Part shown: piece by piece, positions 15,954 to 24,663 of the stretch | Layout: the number at the start of each line of letters is the position of its first letter | Numbering within the stretch: the first letter of the stretch is position 1 | Assembly: GCA_902782465.1 (NCBI GenBank) | Contig: CACZNH010000002.1 | Span: 62,001 to 126,000, forward strand | Direction: 5' to 3' | DNA length: 64,000 nt | Origin: an uncultured Bacteroidales bacterium | Lineage (GTDB): Bacteria; Bacteroidota; Bacteroidia; Bacteroidales; Muribaculaceae | Made by a program: the position numbers and the translations under genes | The notes under the pieces: generated by a model | What the model saw: only the letters and a program-made list of their open reading frames with translations | Databases searched by the model: none | What the model was told of the DNA's origin: nothing

Positions 15954-17603
15954 ATGAATTTCAAGAGGTTAATAAGCTCACTGCTGCTGGTTTTGCTTGC
16001 AGTGGCATCATTTCATGTTCTGGCCGACAATGTCAGTGCCGAGAAGGCACGTACAATGGCCAATAGCTTCATCAAGTCGCATGTCAAGTCGGCCCCGGGC
16101 ACGATAAAGGCCCCGGCAATGGCCGATATCGTGCTGGCTCATGCCGAGCCGTCCAGCAAATTGGCAAATGCCAATGATTACTATGTCTTCAACATCAAGG
16201 GGGGCGGCTTCATCATCGTATCGGGCGAGGACAAGTCGGCTCCGGTGCTTGGTTACAGTGACAAGGGACAAATTGACTTCAACAATATGTCCGAACCGCT
16301 CAAGGAACTGCTGGACAGCTACAAGAATGAAATTGAGTACCTGCAGACGAACAAGATAAGTGCACAAATGCTGCGCACCAGGTCTATAAGCTCGTCGACT
16401 GGTGTGGAACCTATGGTCAAGACAACATGGGGTCCCGAAGAACCCTATAACCTGCAATGCCCCATTCAGAATGGCGTAAATTGCAAGGTGGGATGTGTCG
16501 GCGTTTGTATGGCTCAGACCATTTACTTCTGGAAGTATCCCGCTTCAATCGATTCACTTCCCGCATACTGGTGTGCAAGATTGAGCGCAACAGTTCCTGC
16601 GCTGCCTCCAACCACACTTGATTACAGCAAGATGCTGCTGTCTTACAGCCACTGGAATCTTGACACCAAAACGCTTGTTCAGGACGTATATACCGAGGAA
16701 CAAGCGCAAGAGATTGCCAAATTGTGCCGCTACTGCGGACAGTCGGTCAAGATGAACTACTCTGCATCAAGCAGCGGCGCTACAACGGGCAAAATGCCGG
16801 CATTGAAAGCAATGGGCTATAGCTCAAAGGCCGCTAACTATTATCGTTCGTCTTTTGATGATGAAACATGGGAAGCTATGATGCGGGAAGATTTGGATGC
16901 GGGAAGGCTAATCCTCTATGCCGCCAACGGTTCCTCGTCGGTAGGCCATGCTTTCATTGTTGACGGTTATGACAATGAGGGTTATTTCCACATGAATATG
17001 GGATGGTACGGTATCAATGACGGTTGGTATTTGTCGAGTGCAATCATCTTTACCAACCGCTATGGTCAACCCCGCAACTATTATCGCAACCACTCGATGA
17101 TTTTGCGGATGGAGCCTCCCTTGTTCTGCGATATCACCGCCGACATCGATGGCACCGGTGGTCTGTTCCTGTTGGGCCAAACGTTCTATCCCCAGGCAAC
17201 AGATATCAACCTGAACATGTCTTATCGCACGCTTCCGTTCATGTTCTCTCTGACCGATGCCGCTGGCAATCAGATAGCCCTCAGCGAGTCAATCACTCTG
17301 AACAGACTCACCTTTGAGAATGGCAGCGACATCACCCTGCCGCTTACGCTTCCCGAGGTCCTGCCCCAGGGCGATTATGACCTGCACTTCAATTACCGCA
17401 CAAGTGACAGCGCGACGCTGACGCAAGCCGTTACCGCTCAGGGACAGCTGCACGTTGTCGGCAGGTTGGCTAAGTTTGGCGCTCCGTTCGGTATTGGCGA
17501 TGTGGCTGATGCACTTGATATTATTCTTGCCGAAGCTTCTGATAGCCCTGAGTTCAATATAGGCGATGTGACATCACTCATCGACTACCTGTTGAACATC
17601 TAA
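15954..17603 (+). CDS. C10-family (streptopain-like) cysteine protease 1 with dockerin-like tail
   Basis: A 549-residue secreted cysteine protease. Signal peptide residues 1-24; streptopain-type propeptide about 25-140 (YYVFNIKGGGFIIVSGEDKSAPVLGYSDKG); catalytic domain with nucleophile C181 in VGCVGVCMAQ, catalytic H332 in VGHAFIVDGYD, and MNMGWYGINDGWY after it; a beta-rich region about 385-500; and a C-terminal paired helix with IGDVADALDIIL and IGDVTSLIDYLL. Calcium-loop aspartates are missing from this dockerin-like tail. Classical SpeB homologues read GCVATA where this reads GCVGVC, adding a second cysteine four residues on. It is the first of three tandem paralogues. Confidence 0.88.
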   Translation: MNFKRLISSLLLVLLAVASFHVLADNVSAEKARTMANSFIKSHVKSAPGTIKAPAMADIVLAHAEPSSKLANANDYYVFNIKGGGFIIVSGEDKSAPVLGYSDKGQIDFNNMSEPLKELLDSYKNEIEYLQTNKISAQMLRTRSISSSTGVEPMVKTTWGPEEPYNLQCPIQNGVNCKVGCVGVCMAQTIYFWKYPASIDSLPAYWCARLSATVPALPPTTLDYSKMLLSYSHWNLDTKTLVQDVYTEEQAQEIAKLCRYCGQSVKMNYSASSSGATTGKMPALKAMGYSSKAANYYRSSFDDETWEAMMREDLDAGRLILYAANGSSSVGHAFIVDGYDNEGYFHMNMGWYGINDGWYLSSAIIFTNRYGQPRNYYRNHSMILRMEPPLFCDITADIDGTGGLFLLGQTFYPQATDINLNMSYRTLPFMFSLTDAAGNQIALSESITLNRLTFENGSDITLPLTLPEVLPQGDYDLHFNYRTSDSATLTQAVTAQGQLHVVGRLAKFGAPFGIGDVADALDIILAEASDSPEFNIGDVTSLIDYLLNI

Positions 17604-17660
17604 TCGTTTAGTTCAGTATAGAAATAATGAGTTCCGATAATCATAAACGAATCAGATCAT

Positions 17661-19328
17661 ATGAATTTCAAAAGATTAATCTGTTCAGTGCTCTTGGCGT
17701 TATTCGCGATAGCATCGTTTGATGCAACTGCCGAGGGTGTCAGTGTAAACAAGGCGCGTACCATTGCCAACAGCTTTATCAAGTCCCACTCGATGACTGC
17801 TCCGGGTTCTATTCAGGCGCCTGCGATGGCCGACCTGGTGCTGGCTCATGCCGAACCGTCAGGCAAGGTGGCTAATACCATTGTTTACTATGTTTTCAAC
17901 ATCAAGGGTGGTGGTTTCATCATCGTTTCGGCCGAGGATAAGGCTGCCCCGGTGCTGGGCTATAGCGACAAGGGACAAATTGACATCAACAACATGTCTG
18001 ACCCTTTGCGCTTCATGCTTGACGGATATAAAGAGGAAATCGACTACCTGTTGACTCATAAAATCAAGCCGTCACAATCCTTCAGGCAGACCATCAGTGA
18101 CCCCGTCACCATCATCGAACCGATGACGATAACGACTTGGGGACCTGAAGACCCTTATAATTATCAGTGCCCTCAGCTTAGAGGCAAATACAGCCGCATC
18201 GGGTGCGTGGGAGTGTGTATGGCTCAAATCACTTATTTCTGGAAATTCCCGTTGTCATGCGATTCTCTTCCCACTTACTGGGCTTCCAGGTTGAATGCCT
18301 ATGTCCCCGCGTTGCCGGCAACCACGTTTGACTACAGCAAGATGATACTCTCCTATAGCCACTGGGACTTTGAAACCGGCAAAGTCGTTCTTGACACCTA
18401 TACCCAAGAACAGGCCGATGAGGTTGCCAAATTGTGCCGTTACTGCGGCCAGGCTACGCAGATGAACTACTCGCCGACGGGCAGCACCCCGAATGTTGCG
18501 GGTGGCAAGCTGAAGGCGATGATAAAATTTGGATATAACTCCAAAGCTAAGAGCATCAACCGTGACAACTACGAGGAAGACGCGTGGGAGACCCTGTTGC
18601 AGGCCGAGCTGCATGCGGGAAGACCCGTCATGTACACTGGCTATGGTGCTGCAGCGGCCTCGGTCGGCCATGCATTCATTGTTGACGGCTATAACAACGA
18701 GCACTATTACCACATGAACATGGGCTGGTATGGCGTTAATGACGGCTGGTATATCTTATCGGCAATCTCTTTCGTCAACCGCTTTGGCGAGAATATTTTC
18801 TATGAGAGAAAACTCTCTATGATTCTGGGAATGGAGCCGCCCTTGTTCTGTACCATCAACGCTGATGTTCATGCCGATGGCGGCCTGTACATGTTGGGGC
18901 AGACAATCTACCCCTTGGCTAGTGATGTTGACCTGAGCATGTCTTATCGCACACTCCCGTTCATGTTCTCATTGACCGATGCTGCTGGCAACAAGGTGGC
19001 CGAGAGCGAGTCAATCACGCTGAACAGGCTCTCCTTCGAGAATGGCAGTGACATTTCACTACCCATGATGCTTCCCGAGACGTTGCCCACAGGCACTTAT
19101 GACCTGCACCTCAACTACCGCACCAGTGATAGCGACCCGCTGACTCAGGCAATCACCGCCCAGGGGCAGTTGTATGTCGTTGGCAGGCTGGCCAAGTATG
19201 GCACGCCGTTCGGCATTGGTGATGTGGCAGATGCCATCGACATGATTCTTGCCGAGACACCTGCAGAGCCTGCTCTCAATATTGGCGACGTAACAATGCT
19301 CATCGACTATATCATAAACAACTGCTAA
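17661..19328 (+). CDS. C10-family cysteine protease 2 with dockerin-like tail
   Basis: A 555-residue close paralogue of the preceding gene, from the signal sequence (MNFKRLICSVLLALFAIASF) to the tail. Propeptide about 25-140, nucleophile C182 in IGCVGVCMAQ, catalytic H337 in VGHAFIVDGYN, and MNMGWYGVNDGWY. The tail has IGDVADAIDMIL and IGDVTMLIDYII, again without calcium-loop aspartates. It begins 57 nt after protease 1 with no promoter box visible, so the two are likely cotranscribed up to the hairpin at 19351. It probably acts outside the cell; its substrates and the need for a separate activator are unknown. Confidence 0.88.
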   Translation: MNFKRLICSVLLALFAIASFDATAEGVSVNKARTIANSFIKSHSMTAPGSIQAPAMADLVLAHAEPSGKVANTIVYYVFNIKGGGFIIVSAEDKAAPVLGYSDKGQIDINNMSDPLRFMLDGYKEEIDYLLTHKIKPSQSFRQTISDPVTIIEPMTITTWGPEDPYNYQCPQLRGKYSRIGCVGVCMAQITYFWKFPLSCDSLPTYWASRLNAYVPALPATTFDYSKMILSYSHWDFETGKVVLDTYTQEQADEVAKLCRYCGQATQMNYSPTGSTPNVAGGKLKAMIKFGYNSKAKSINRDNYEEDAWETLLQAELHAGRPVMYTGYGAAAASVGHAFIVDGYNNEHYYHMNMGWYGVNDGWYILSAISFVNRFGENIFYERKLSMILGMEPPLFCTINADVHADGGLYMLGQTIYPLASDVDLSMSYRTLPFMFSLTDAAGNKVAESESITLNRLSFENGSDISLPMMLPETLPTGTYDLHLNYRTSDSDPLTQAITAQGQLYVVGRLAKYGTPFGIGDVADAIDMILAETPAEPALNIGDVTMLIDYIINNC

Positions 19329-19350
19329 GGTATATGCAGATTGGAATATG

Positions 19351-19382
19351 TGGCGGGTATCGAATGATACCTGCCATTTTTT
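19351..19382 (+). terminator. terminator after proteases 1-2
   Basis: TGGCGGGTAT (19351-19360) pairs with ATACCTGCCA (19367-19376), one G-U pair, followed by a T-run. It separates the first two protease genes from the third. Confidence 0.75.
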
Positions 19383-19471
19383 GTGGAGTTGCATAGTGAA
19401 TGAATAATCAAAAAAAGCATGTTTTTCAATATGTTTTCTTACTGAAAATTGATTTTCTTTAAAAAAAAGTG

Positions 19472-19479
19472 TATTTTTG
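19472..19479 (+). promoter_or_regulatory. -7 box of the third C10 protease gene
   Basis: TATTTTTG, with ATTG at 19448-19451 as a weak -33 element 20 nt upstream. The leader would be about 60 nt. Confidence 0.5.
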
Positions 19480-19542
19480 GCGTCGTTTTGTCACAGAGTA
19501 TATCTTACCAATTCAAACATAAACGTTTAAACTTAAAAAACT

Positions 19543-21219
19543 ATGAGTATTAAGAAGACTATTAATGCTTTGGCATTCATTGCGTTAGCGATGACAACAA
19601 TGAATGTCAATGCGGCAGACATCAATGCCGTGGATGCCCAAAAGGTGGCAAACAATTATTTGAAACAACATGTCGCTTCGGGCAGATTCAATGCTCAGGC
19701 AAATGTCGGTTTGAAACTCGTCCATGCCGAGAAGGCCTCGGACAAGTTTGGAGCAAATGATTTCTATGCTTTCAACATTACGGGTGGAGGTTTTGTCATC
19801 GTTGCCGGCGAGGACCGCGCAACACCGGTGCTGGGCTATAGTGATAAAGGCCGCATCGACTTCAACAACCTGCCCGCTCCGCTCAAGGACCTCCTCGACG
19901 GCTACAAAGCCGAGATAGAGCTCTTGAGGTCATATAAGGGGAATGACCTGGTGCCTGCCCCCGTTTCCTATCAAGCCAATGGTGCTGTGGAACCGCTGAT
20001 TACGAGTACTTGGGGACAGGAGATGCCCTATTATCTGCAATGCCCCGTCTATCGTGGCGAATATTGCGTTGTGGGTTGTGTCGCCACGGCAATGGCTCAA
20101 GTGATGAACTACTGGCAGTATCCCACCAGTATTTCTAGCCAGGCCCGCTACTATTGCTATGATATCGGCGGTTACGTTCCTGCTTTGCCGGCAGCTACTA
20201 TCGATTACAGCCTGATGCTCGACTCCTATTGCCACTGGGACTGGGACAACAGCGTGCTGGTTCAGGACACCTATACCGACGCACAGGCTCAGGAGGTTGC
20301 CAAATTGGGACGTTACTGCGGTCAGGCCGTGGAAATGGGTTACAGCCCCGAGGGTAGTGGCGCATATACTAACGACCAGCTGTCGGCAATGAAGAGCTTC
20401 GGTTTCACCAACTCTAAGCTTTATCAAAAAAGCAGCGGCTGGGGCGGCTGGGGTAATGACAACTATACCAAAGAACAATGGGAATCCATGATTAAGACCG
20501 AGTTGGATGCCGGGCGCCCAATTCTCTATTCCGCTAACGACCCGAGTGCCGGCGGTCACGCCTTTATCTGCGACGGATACAACAGTGACGGCCTGTTCCA
20601 CTTCAATTTGGGATGGTATGGAACCTGTGACGGATGGTATGTCTCAACAGCGTTGAACATGGTACATCGTGATGGTGATGAACTCCACTTTACTTCTGGC
20701 CACGAGATAATTACAAATATTCAACCGAGCAACTACTGCAAGGTAACTGTCGAAAGCATGGATGCTAACAATGACCTGCTCATTGTGGGCGAGGATATCT
20801 TGAATATGCAGGCTGTGAATGTCACATTCCGCACCACTTACTTCAATATCTATCTGATGTTCGCATTGACCGATGCCGAAGGCAATCGTGTGGCTAGCAG
20901 CGATGCCGTCGGCCTCAATAATAAAAACTTCGAGCAAGGCAGCAATGTCACTGGAACCGTGAATTTGCTTTCTGACTTGACTCCGGGCATTTACAACTTG
21001 TCCTTGTACTATTACATCAACGATGCAAATCAGCTCACTGCAGTTGCTGCCAATGCAACGGGTCAGCTCCATGTGGTAGGTCACCTTGCAAAGTATAACG
21101 CACCGTTTGAGATTAGTGATGTGACAAGGGTTATAGATGAAATCCTTAACGAAAGCCATCCATCACTTACCATCGGCGATGTAAGTGATCTCATCGACTA
21201 CATTCTCAATTACGAATAA
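19543..21219 (+). CDS. C10-family cysteine protease 3 with dockerin-like tail
   Basis: A 558-residue secreted protease, more divergent than the two upstream. Signal peptide residues 1-25; propeptide with YAFNITGGGFVIVAGEDRATPVLGYSDKG; nucleophile C179 in the classical GCVATAMAQVMNYW; catalytic H339 in GGHAFICDGYN; FNLGWYGTCDGWY; and a tail with ISDVTRVIDEIL and IGDVSDLIDYIL. It has its own promoter and terminator, so it can be expressed apart from proteases 1-2. No streptopain-inhibitor-like small gene lies beside any of the three, unlike the protease-inhibitor pairs described in Bacteroides fragilis. Confidence 0.9.
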   Translation: MSIKKTINALAFIALAMTTMNVNAADINAVDAQKVANNYLKQHVASGRFNAQANVGLKLVHAEKASDKFGANDFYAFNITGGGFVIVAGEDRATPVLGYSDKGRIDFNNLPAPLKDLLDGYKAEIELLRSYKGNDLVPAPVSYQANGAVEPLITSTWGQEMPYYLQCPVYRGEYCVVGCVATAMAQVMNYWQYPTSISSQARYYCYDIGGYVPALPAATIDYSLMLDSYCHWDWDNSVLVQDTYTDAQAQEVAKLGRYCGQAVEMGYSPEGSGAYTNDQLSAMKSFGFTNSKLYQKSSGWGGWGNDNYTKEQWESMIKTELDAGRPILYSANDPSAGGHAFICDGYNSDGLFHFNLGWYGTCDGWYVSTALNMVHRDGDELHFTSGHEIITNIQPSNYCKVTVESMDANNDLLIVGEDILNMQAVNVTFRTTYFNIYLMFALTDAEGNRVASSDAVGLNNKNFEQGSNVTGTVNLLSDLTPGIYNLSLYYYINDANQLTAVAANATGQLHVVGHLAKYNAPFEISDVTRVIDEILNESHPSLTIGDVSDLIDYILNYE

Positions 21220-21244
21220 GGTAGAATCTACTTCTGCATAAGAT

Positions 21245-21277
21245 GCCCCTGGGACAACTTTTGTTCCAGGGGCTTTT
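21245..21277 (+). terminator. terminator after protease 3
   Basis: A 13-bp stem (GCCCCTGGGACAA with TTGTTCCAGGGGC, one G-U pair) with a 3-nt loop, followed by TTTT. It lies between convergent genes. Confidence 0.85.
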
Positions 21278-21318
21278 GCAATGTGGATTGTGCTACTCAG
21301 CTTTTTTATCAAGACCTG

Positions 21319-22581
21319 CTATCTTATCATGCCTGTGTAGAAGTATAGTGTCTTGCTCTGGGTGTTGAAGTGGTTTTGGTTGGGAGACCACTCGCCGCGT
21401 TGGAGGCTTGGCGTGAGTTTGACCGAACGTGAACCGTACATGTTGTTGATGTTGTCGATACTGGTCATCAGGCGGCGCAACTTGCCATAGTCATCCGGGT
21501 CAAACAAATTGAGCTGGATGCCACTGCCATGTTCGATGTCAAGTGCCATCACACCAGCCTTGCGGTAACCGAAACCTTCGCGCCAGATGTGATAAAAGGC
21601 ATTGAGGGCCTTCCGCACGATGGTCATGGTGTCGTTGGTGGGAGTATCGAGGGTCAGTTGACAAGAGTTGGAGTAGAATGGCAAGTCCTCACGGAAACGG
21701 TCCCCTCTGACGTAGGTCATAATGCTGCCGGCAACGCTTCCCTCGTTACGCAGTTGGCGCGCTGTTCGTTCGGCAAAGTTGACGATGGCATCGGCAATCT
21801 CGTCACGGTCAGTGATGATTTTCCCGAAGGTGCGTGATGTCATGATGGTCTTGTGGGCGATGTCCACGGGATTGGCAATCTGGCAATCATGGCCCATGAG
21901 CTCACGCTGTGTGCGTTCGAGCGTCACCGAGTATTGCGACCGCACCAGCGACGGTGGCAACTTCACAAAATCGGCAGCCGTCTTGATGCCCCTGGCTTGA
22001 AGCGATGCTGACAGGCGTCGTCCGATGCCCCAAACGTCCTCTATGGGTGTGCGTCGCAAGATGATGTCGATGGCTTCAGGACGCACCAGCCAATACACGC
22101 CGTCGGTGATGCGGCGGTCTTTTTTGGCGATGTGGTTGGCGACTTTGGCTAACGTGCGGGTGGGGGCGAAACCCACGCTGACAGGGATGCCCACATATTG
22201 CTTGATTCTCTTGACCACGTCGGCCATCACACGGTGGCTGGTCTCTACATCTTCCTGAGGCAAGACAAAAAAGGCTTCATCGACTGAATACTGTTGTAGA
22301 TTGACCACTTCCTGGTCCAGAATCTGCATCACGCGGTCCGACAGGTCGCGGTACAGGATGTGTCGTGCCGACAGTTGGATAACTTGGCTCGGGTCGGTAT
22401 GTTCCTTGATTTTAAAGGCGGGGCAACCCATCGGTATGCCTGCTGCCTTGGCTTCATTGCTGCGGGCGATGACGCAACCGTCGTTGTTGGAAAGTACGAC
22501 GACCTTTTTCCCGTTTAGCCGTGGGTCGAACACCCGTTCACAGGAAACAAAGAAGTTATTGCAGTCAACCAGCCCGTACAT
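21319..22581 (-). CDS. umuC: Y-family DNA polymerase, UmuC-like
   Basis: A 420-residue translesion polymerase of the UmuC/DinB superfamily. The palm begins with MYGLVDCNNFFVSCERVF (metal-binding Asp near residue 6), has the finger segment VLSNNDGCVIARSNEAKAAGI, the catalytic YSVDEAFF, helix-hairpin-helix residues around DVWGIGRRLSASLQARGI, and a little-finger domain to the end. The C-terminus (IDNINNMYGSRSVKL) recalls the DUF4113 tail of UmuC proteins. No umuD lies next to it, so the accessory subunit must be elsewhere or absent. It is 43 nt downstream of the ABC-F gene, on the same strand. Confidence 0.88.
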   Translation of the reverse strand: MYGLVDCNNFFVSCERVFDPRLNGKKVVVLSNNDGCVIARSNEAKAAGIPMGCPAFKIKEHTDPSQVIQLSARHILYRDLSDRVMQILDQEVVNLQQYSVDEAFFVLPQEDVETSHRVMADVVKRIKQYVGIPVSVGFAPTRTLAKVANHIAKKDRRITDGVYWLVRPEAIDIILRRTPIEDVWGIGRRLSASLQARGIKTAADFVKLPPSLVRSQYSVTLERTQRELMGHDCQIANPVDIAHKTIMTSRTFGKIITDRDEIADAIVNFAERTARQLRNEGSVAGSIMTYVRGDRFREDLPFYSNSCQLTLDTPTNDTMTIVRKALNAFYHIWREGFGYRKAGVMALDIEHGSGIQLNLFDPDDYGKLRRLMTSIDNINNMYGSRSVKLTPSLQRGEWSPNQNHFNTQSKTLYFYTGMIR

Positions 22582-22624
22582 CAGTCCAGATAAAAGATAA
22601 TGGAAAATAGATAACCCCTTAGTC

Positions 22625-24493
22625 TTAACTTTCAGAAAGTTCCAGCCAACGCAGTTCTTTCTCGTCCAGCAGGTCTTTGACCTCCTGATAGCGGGCGGCT
22701 TTGGCCGCTACATCGTCCAGGGTCTCGCCGCTGGCAAACAAGGCATCCAGTTCGGCTTTCTCTTTGCTTAGGGCCTCGATGTCGATGTTGAGTTGTTCGA
22801 GTTCGCGTTGTTCCTTGTAGCTGAGGCGCTTTTTGTCATTGCGGTTCGCCCAGGTGTTCTCTTTTGGCTTGGCAGCCTCCTGCTCCTTAGCCAGTTGCGC
22901 TGCCTCTTGCTCGTGGCGCTGTTTCCAAGCTCTATACTCGCTGTAGTTCCCTGGAAAGTCCTTGACATGGCCGTTGCCTGTAAAGACAAACGTGTGGTCC
23001 ACCGTACGGTCCATAAAGAAACGGTCATGGCTCACAATGATGACGCACCCGTTGAACTGCGACAGGTACTCCTCGAGGATTTCCAGCGTAGAGATGTCCA
23101 GGTCGTTGGTCGGCTCATCAAGAATGAGGAAGTTGGGCTTGGTCATCAGCACCATTGCCAGATACAGCCGTCGGCGTTCGCCACCACTCAGCTTGGCGAT
23201 AAACTTCTGCTGGTCCTGCGGTGTGAACAGGAAATGGTTCAGCCACGCCATGGCAGTATAGTGGTGTTTTTCGTCAAAGTAAATGTACTCTGCCACATCG
23301 CGCACTGCATCGATGACACGCTTGCCCTCGTCAAAATGCATCCCTTCCTGGCTATAGTGGGCAAACTTCACCGTCTCGCCAATCTCAAAGTAGCCGCTGT
23401 CGGGTTTCACGATGTCGAGCAGCAGCTTGATGAACGTGGTTTTGCCCACACCGTTGTCGCCGACAATACCCAATTTCTCGTAGCGCGCAAACGTGTAGTT
23501 GAAGTCTTCCAGAATCACTTTGTCGCCAAAGCGCTTGGTCACGTGGTGGGCAGTGAAGATTTTCTTGCCGATATAGGCGCTCTTGACGTTCAGTTCCACC
23601 TCACTGTCATCGCGACGTTGTTGGGCGCGTTCCTGCAGGTCATAGAAGGCGTCGATGCGGTACTGGGCCTTGTGGGCGCGGGCCTGCGGCTGGCGGCGCA
23701 TCCAGTCAAGTTCGGTGCGCAGCAGGTTGCGGGCGCGCTCTACCTGTGCATTCTGTGTCTCGATGCGCTCGGCACGTTTCTCCAGATAGTAGTTGTAATT
23801 GCCATTGTAGGAGAAGATGCTGTGCTGGTCCATCTCCAGGATGCGGTTGCAGATGTTGTCCAGGAAATAGCGGTCATGGGTCACCATCAGCAACGTCACG
23901 CGGCTGCGCTGCAGGAAATTCTCCAGCCACTCAATCATGTCGATGTCCAAGTGGTTGGTTGGCTCGTCCAGAATGAGCATCTGCGGCTCGTCAATCAACA
24001 GTCGCGCCAGCGCCACACGTTTCACCTGACCGCCGCTCAGTTCCTTGACAGGCTGGTTGTAGTCGGTAATCTTGAGTTGGGTGAGAATCTGCTTGAAGCG
24101 TTCCTCATAGTCCCATGCCCTGGTGGCATCCATCGCTTGGATGGCAGCTGTCATTGCGTCGCTGTCGCCAGTGCGCAGGGCATTTTCATAGGCATGGATG
24201 GCCCCCGACCGCGGATCGTCACCGTGCAGACAGGCGTCAAGCACAGTGTGTGCCCCGCCCAGGTCGGGCAACTGCGGCAGGTAACCCACACGCAGGTTAT
24301 TACGGTAGATGACCGTGCCGCTGTCTTGCGAAGCGATGCCGGCTAGGATGTCGAGTAGGGTAGACTTGCCCGTGCCGTTCTTGGCGATAAGCCCGATTTT
24401 CTCACCCTCGGCAATGCCAAAGGTCAGGTTCTCAAAGAGCACATCGACACCAAACGCCTTGCTCAACCCCTCTACCTGCAGATAACTCACCAT
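22625..24493 (-). CDS. ABC-F family ATPase (Uup/EttA-like)
   Basis: A 622-residue soluble protein with two ABC ATPase domains and no membrane segments. Walker A motifs are AKNGTGKST (near residue 38) and GDNGVGKTT (near 345); signature motifs are LSGGQVKR and LSGGERRR; Walker B regions read LLIDEPQMLILDEPTNHLD and LILDEPTNDLD. The linker about 240-300 (RAERIETQNAQVERARNLLRTELDWMRRQP) and the C-terminal coiled coil (about 550-620) match the Uup branch. Such proteins act on ribosomes or branched DNA intermediates; which applies here is not clear. Confidence 0.88.
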   Translation of the reverse strand: MVSYLQVEGLSKAFGVDVLFENLTFGIAEGEKIGLIAKNGTGKSTLLDILAGIASQDSGTVIYRNNLRVGYLPQLPDLGGAHTVLDACLHGDDPRSGAIHAYENALRTGDSDAMTAAIQAMDATRAWDYEERFKQILTQLKITDYNQPVKELSGGQVKRVALARLLIDEPQMLILDEPTNHLDIDMIEWLENFLQRSRVTLLMVTHDRYFLDNICNRILEMDQHSIFSYNGNYNYYLEKRAERIETQNAQVERARNLLRTELDWMRRQPQARAHKAQYRIDAFYDLQERAQQRRDDSEVELNVKSAYIGKKIFTAHHVTKRFGDKVILEDFNYTFARYEKLGIVGDNGVGKTTFIKLLLDIVKPDSGYFEIGETVKFAHYSQEGMHFDEGKRVIDAVRDVAEYIYFDEKHHYTAMAWLNHFLFTPQDQQKFIAKLSGGERRRLYLAMVLMTKPNFLILDEPTNDLDISTLEILEEYLSQFNGCVIIVSHDRFFMDRTVDHTFVFTGNGHVKDFPGNYSEYRAWKQRHEQEAAQLAKEQEAAKPKENTWANRNDKKRLSYKEQRELEQLNIDIEALSKEKAELDALFASGETLDDVAAKAARYQEVKDLLDEKELRWLELSES

Positions 24494-24543
24494 AACTCAG
24501 TCCAGTATGCGGCCGTGTCATAATTCAATTGCAAGGATTATAA

Positions 24544-24558
24544 CCGCCCTGCGGGCGG
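24544..24558. terminator. short G/C-rich hairpin
   Basis: CCGCCC at 24544-24549 pairs with GGGCGG at 24553-24558 around TGC. It lies in the gap between the aminopeptidase and ABC-F genes, both on the minus strand. Confidence 0.5.
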
Positions 24559-24605
24559 GAAATTAAGCAAATTAATTATAAAATTTTTATTATTATACAT
24601 ATAAT

Positions 24606-24623
24606 ATCGTGCGAAAGCACGGT
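24606..24623 (-). terminator. GAAA-capped hairpin, likely aminopeptidase terminator
   Basis: A 7-bp stem (ATCGTGC with GCACGGT, one wobble) capped by a tetraloop, which reads GAAA on the plus strand and TTTC on the minus strand. On the minus strand it is followed by a long A/T-rich run. It lies 40 nt past the M18 aminopeptidase stop. Confidence 0.5.
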
Positions 24624-24663
24624 TATATTACCATGTAGCAATTATGACACAGCGACTTTGGTT

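Noticed and set aside
22793..24346. 517-codon plus-strand open frame opposite the ABC-F gene
   Set aside because: No recognisable motif; the minus strand carries both Walker A, Walker B and signature motifs.
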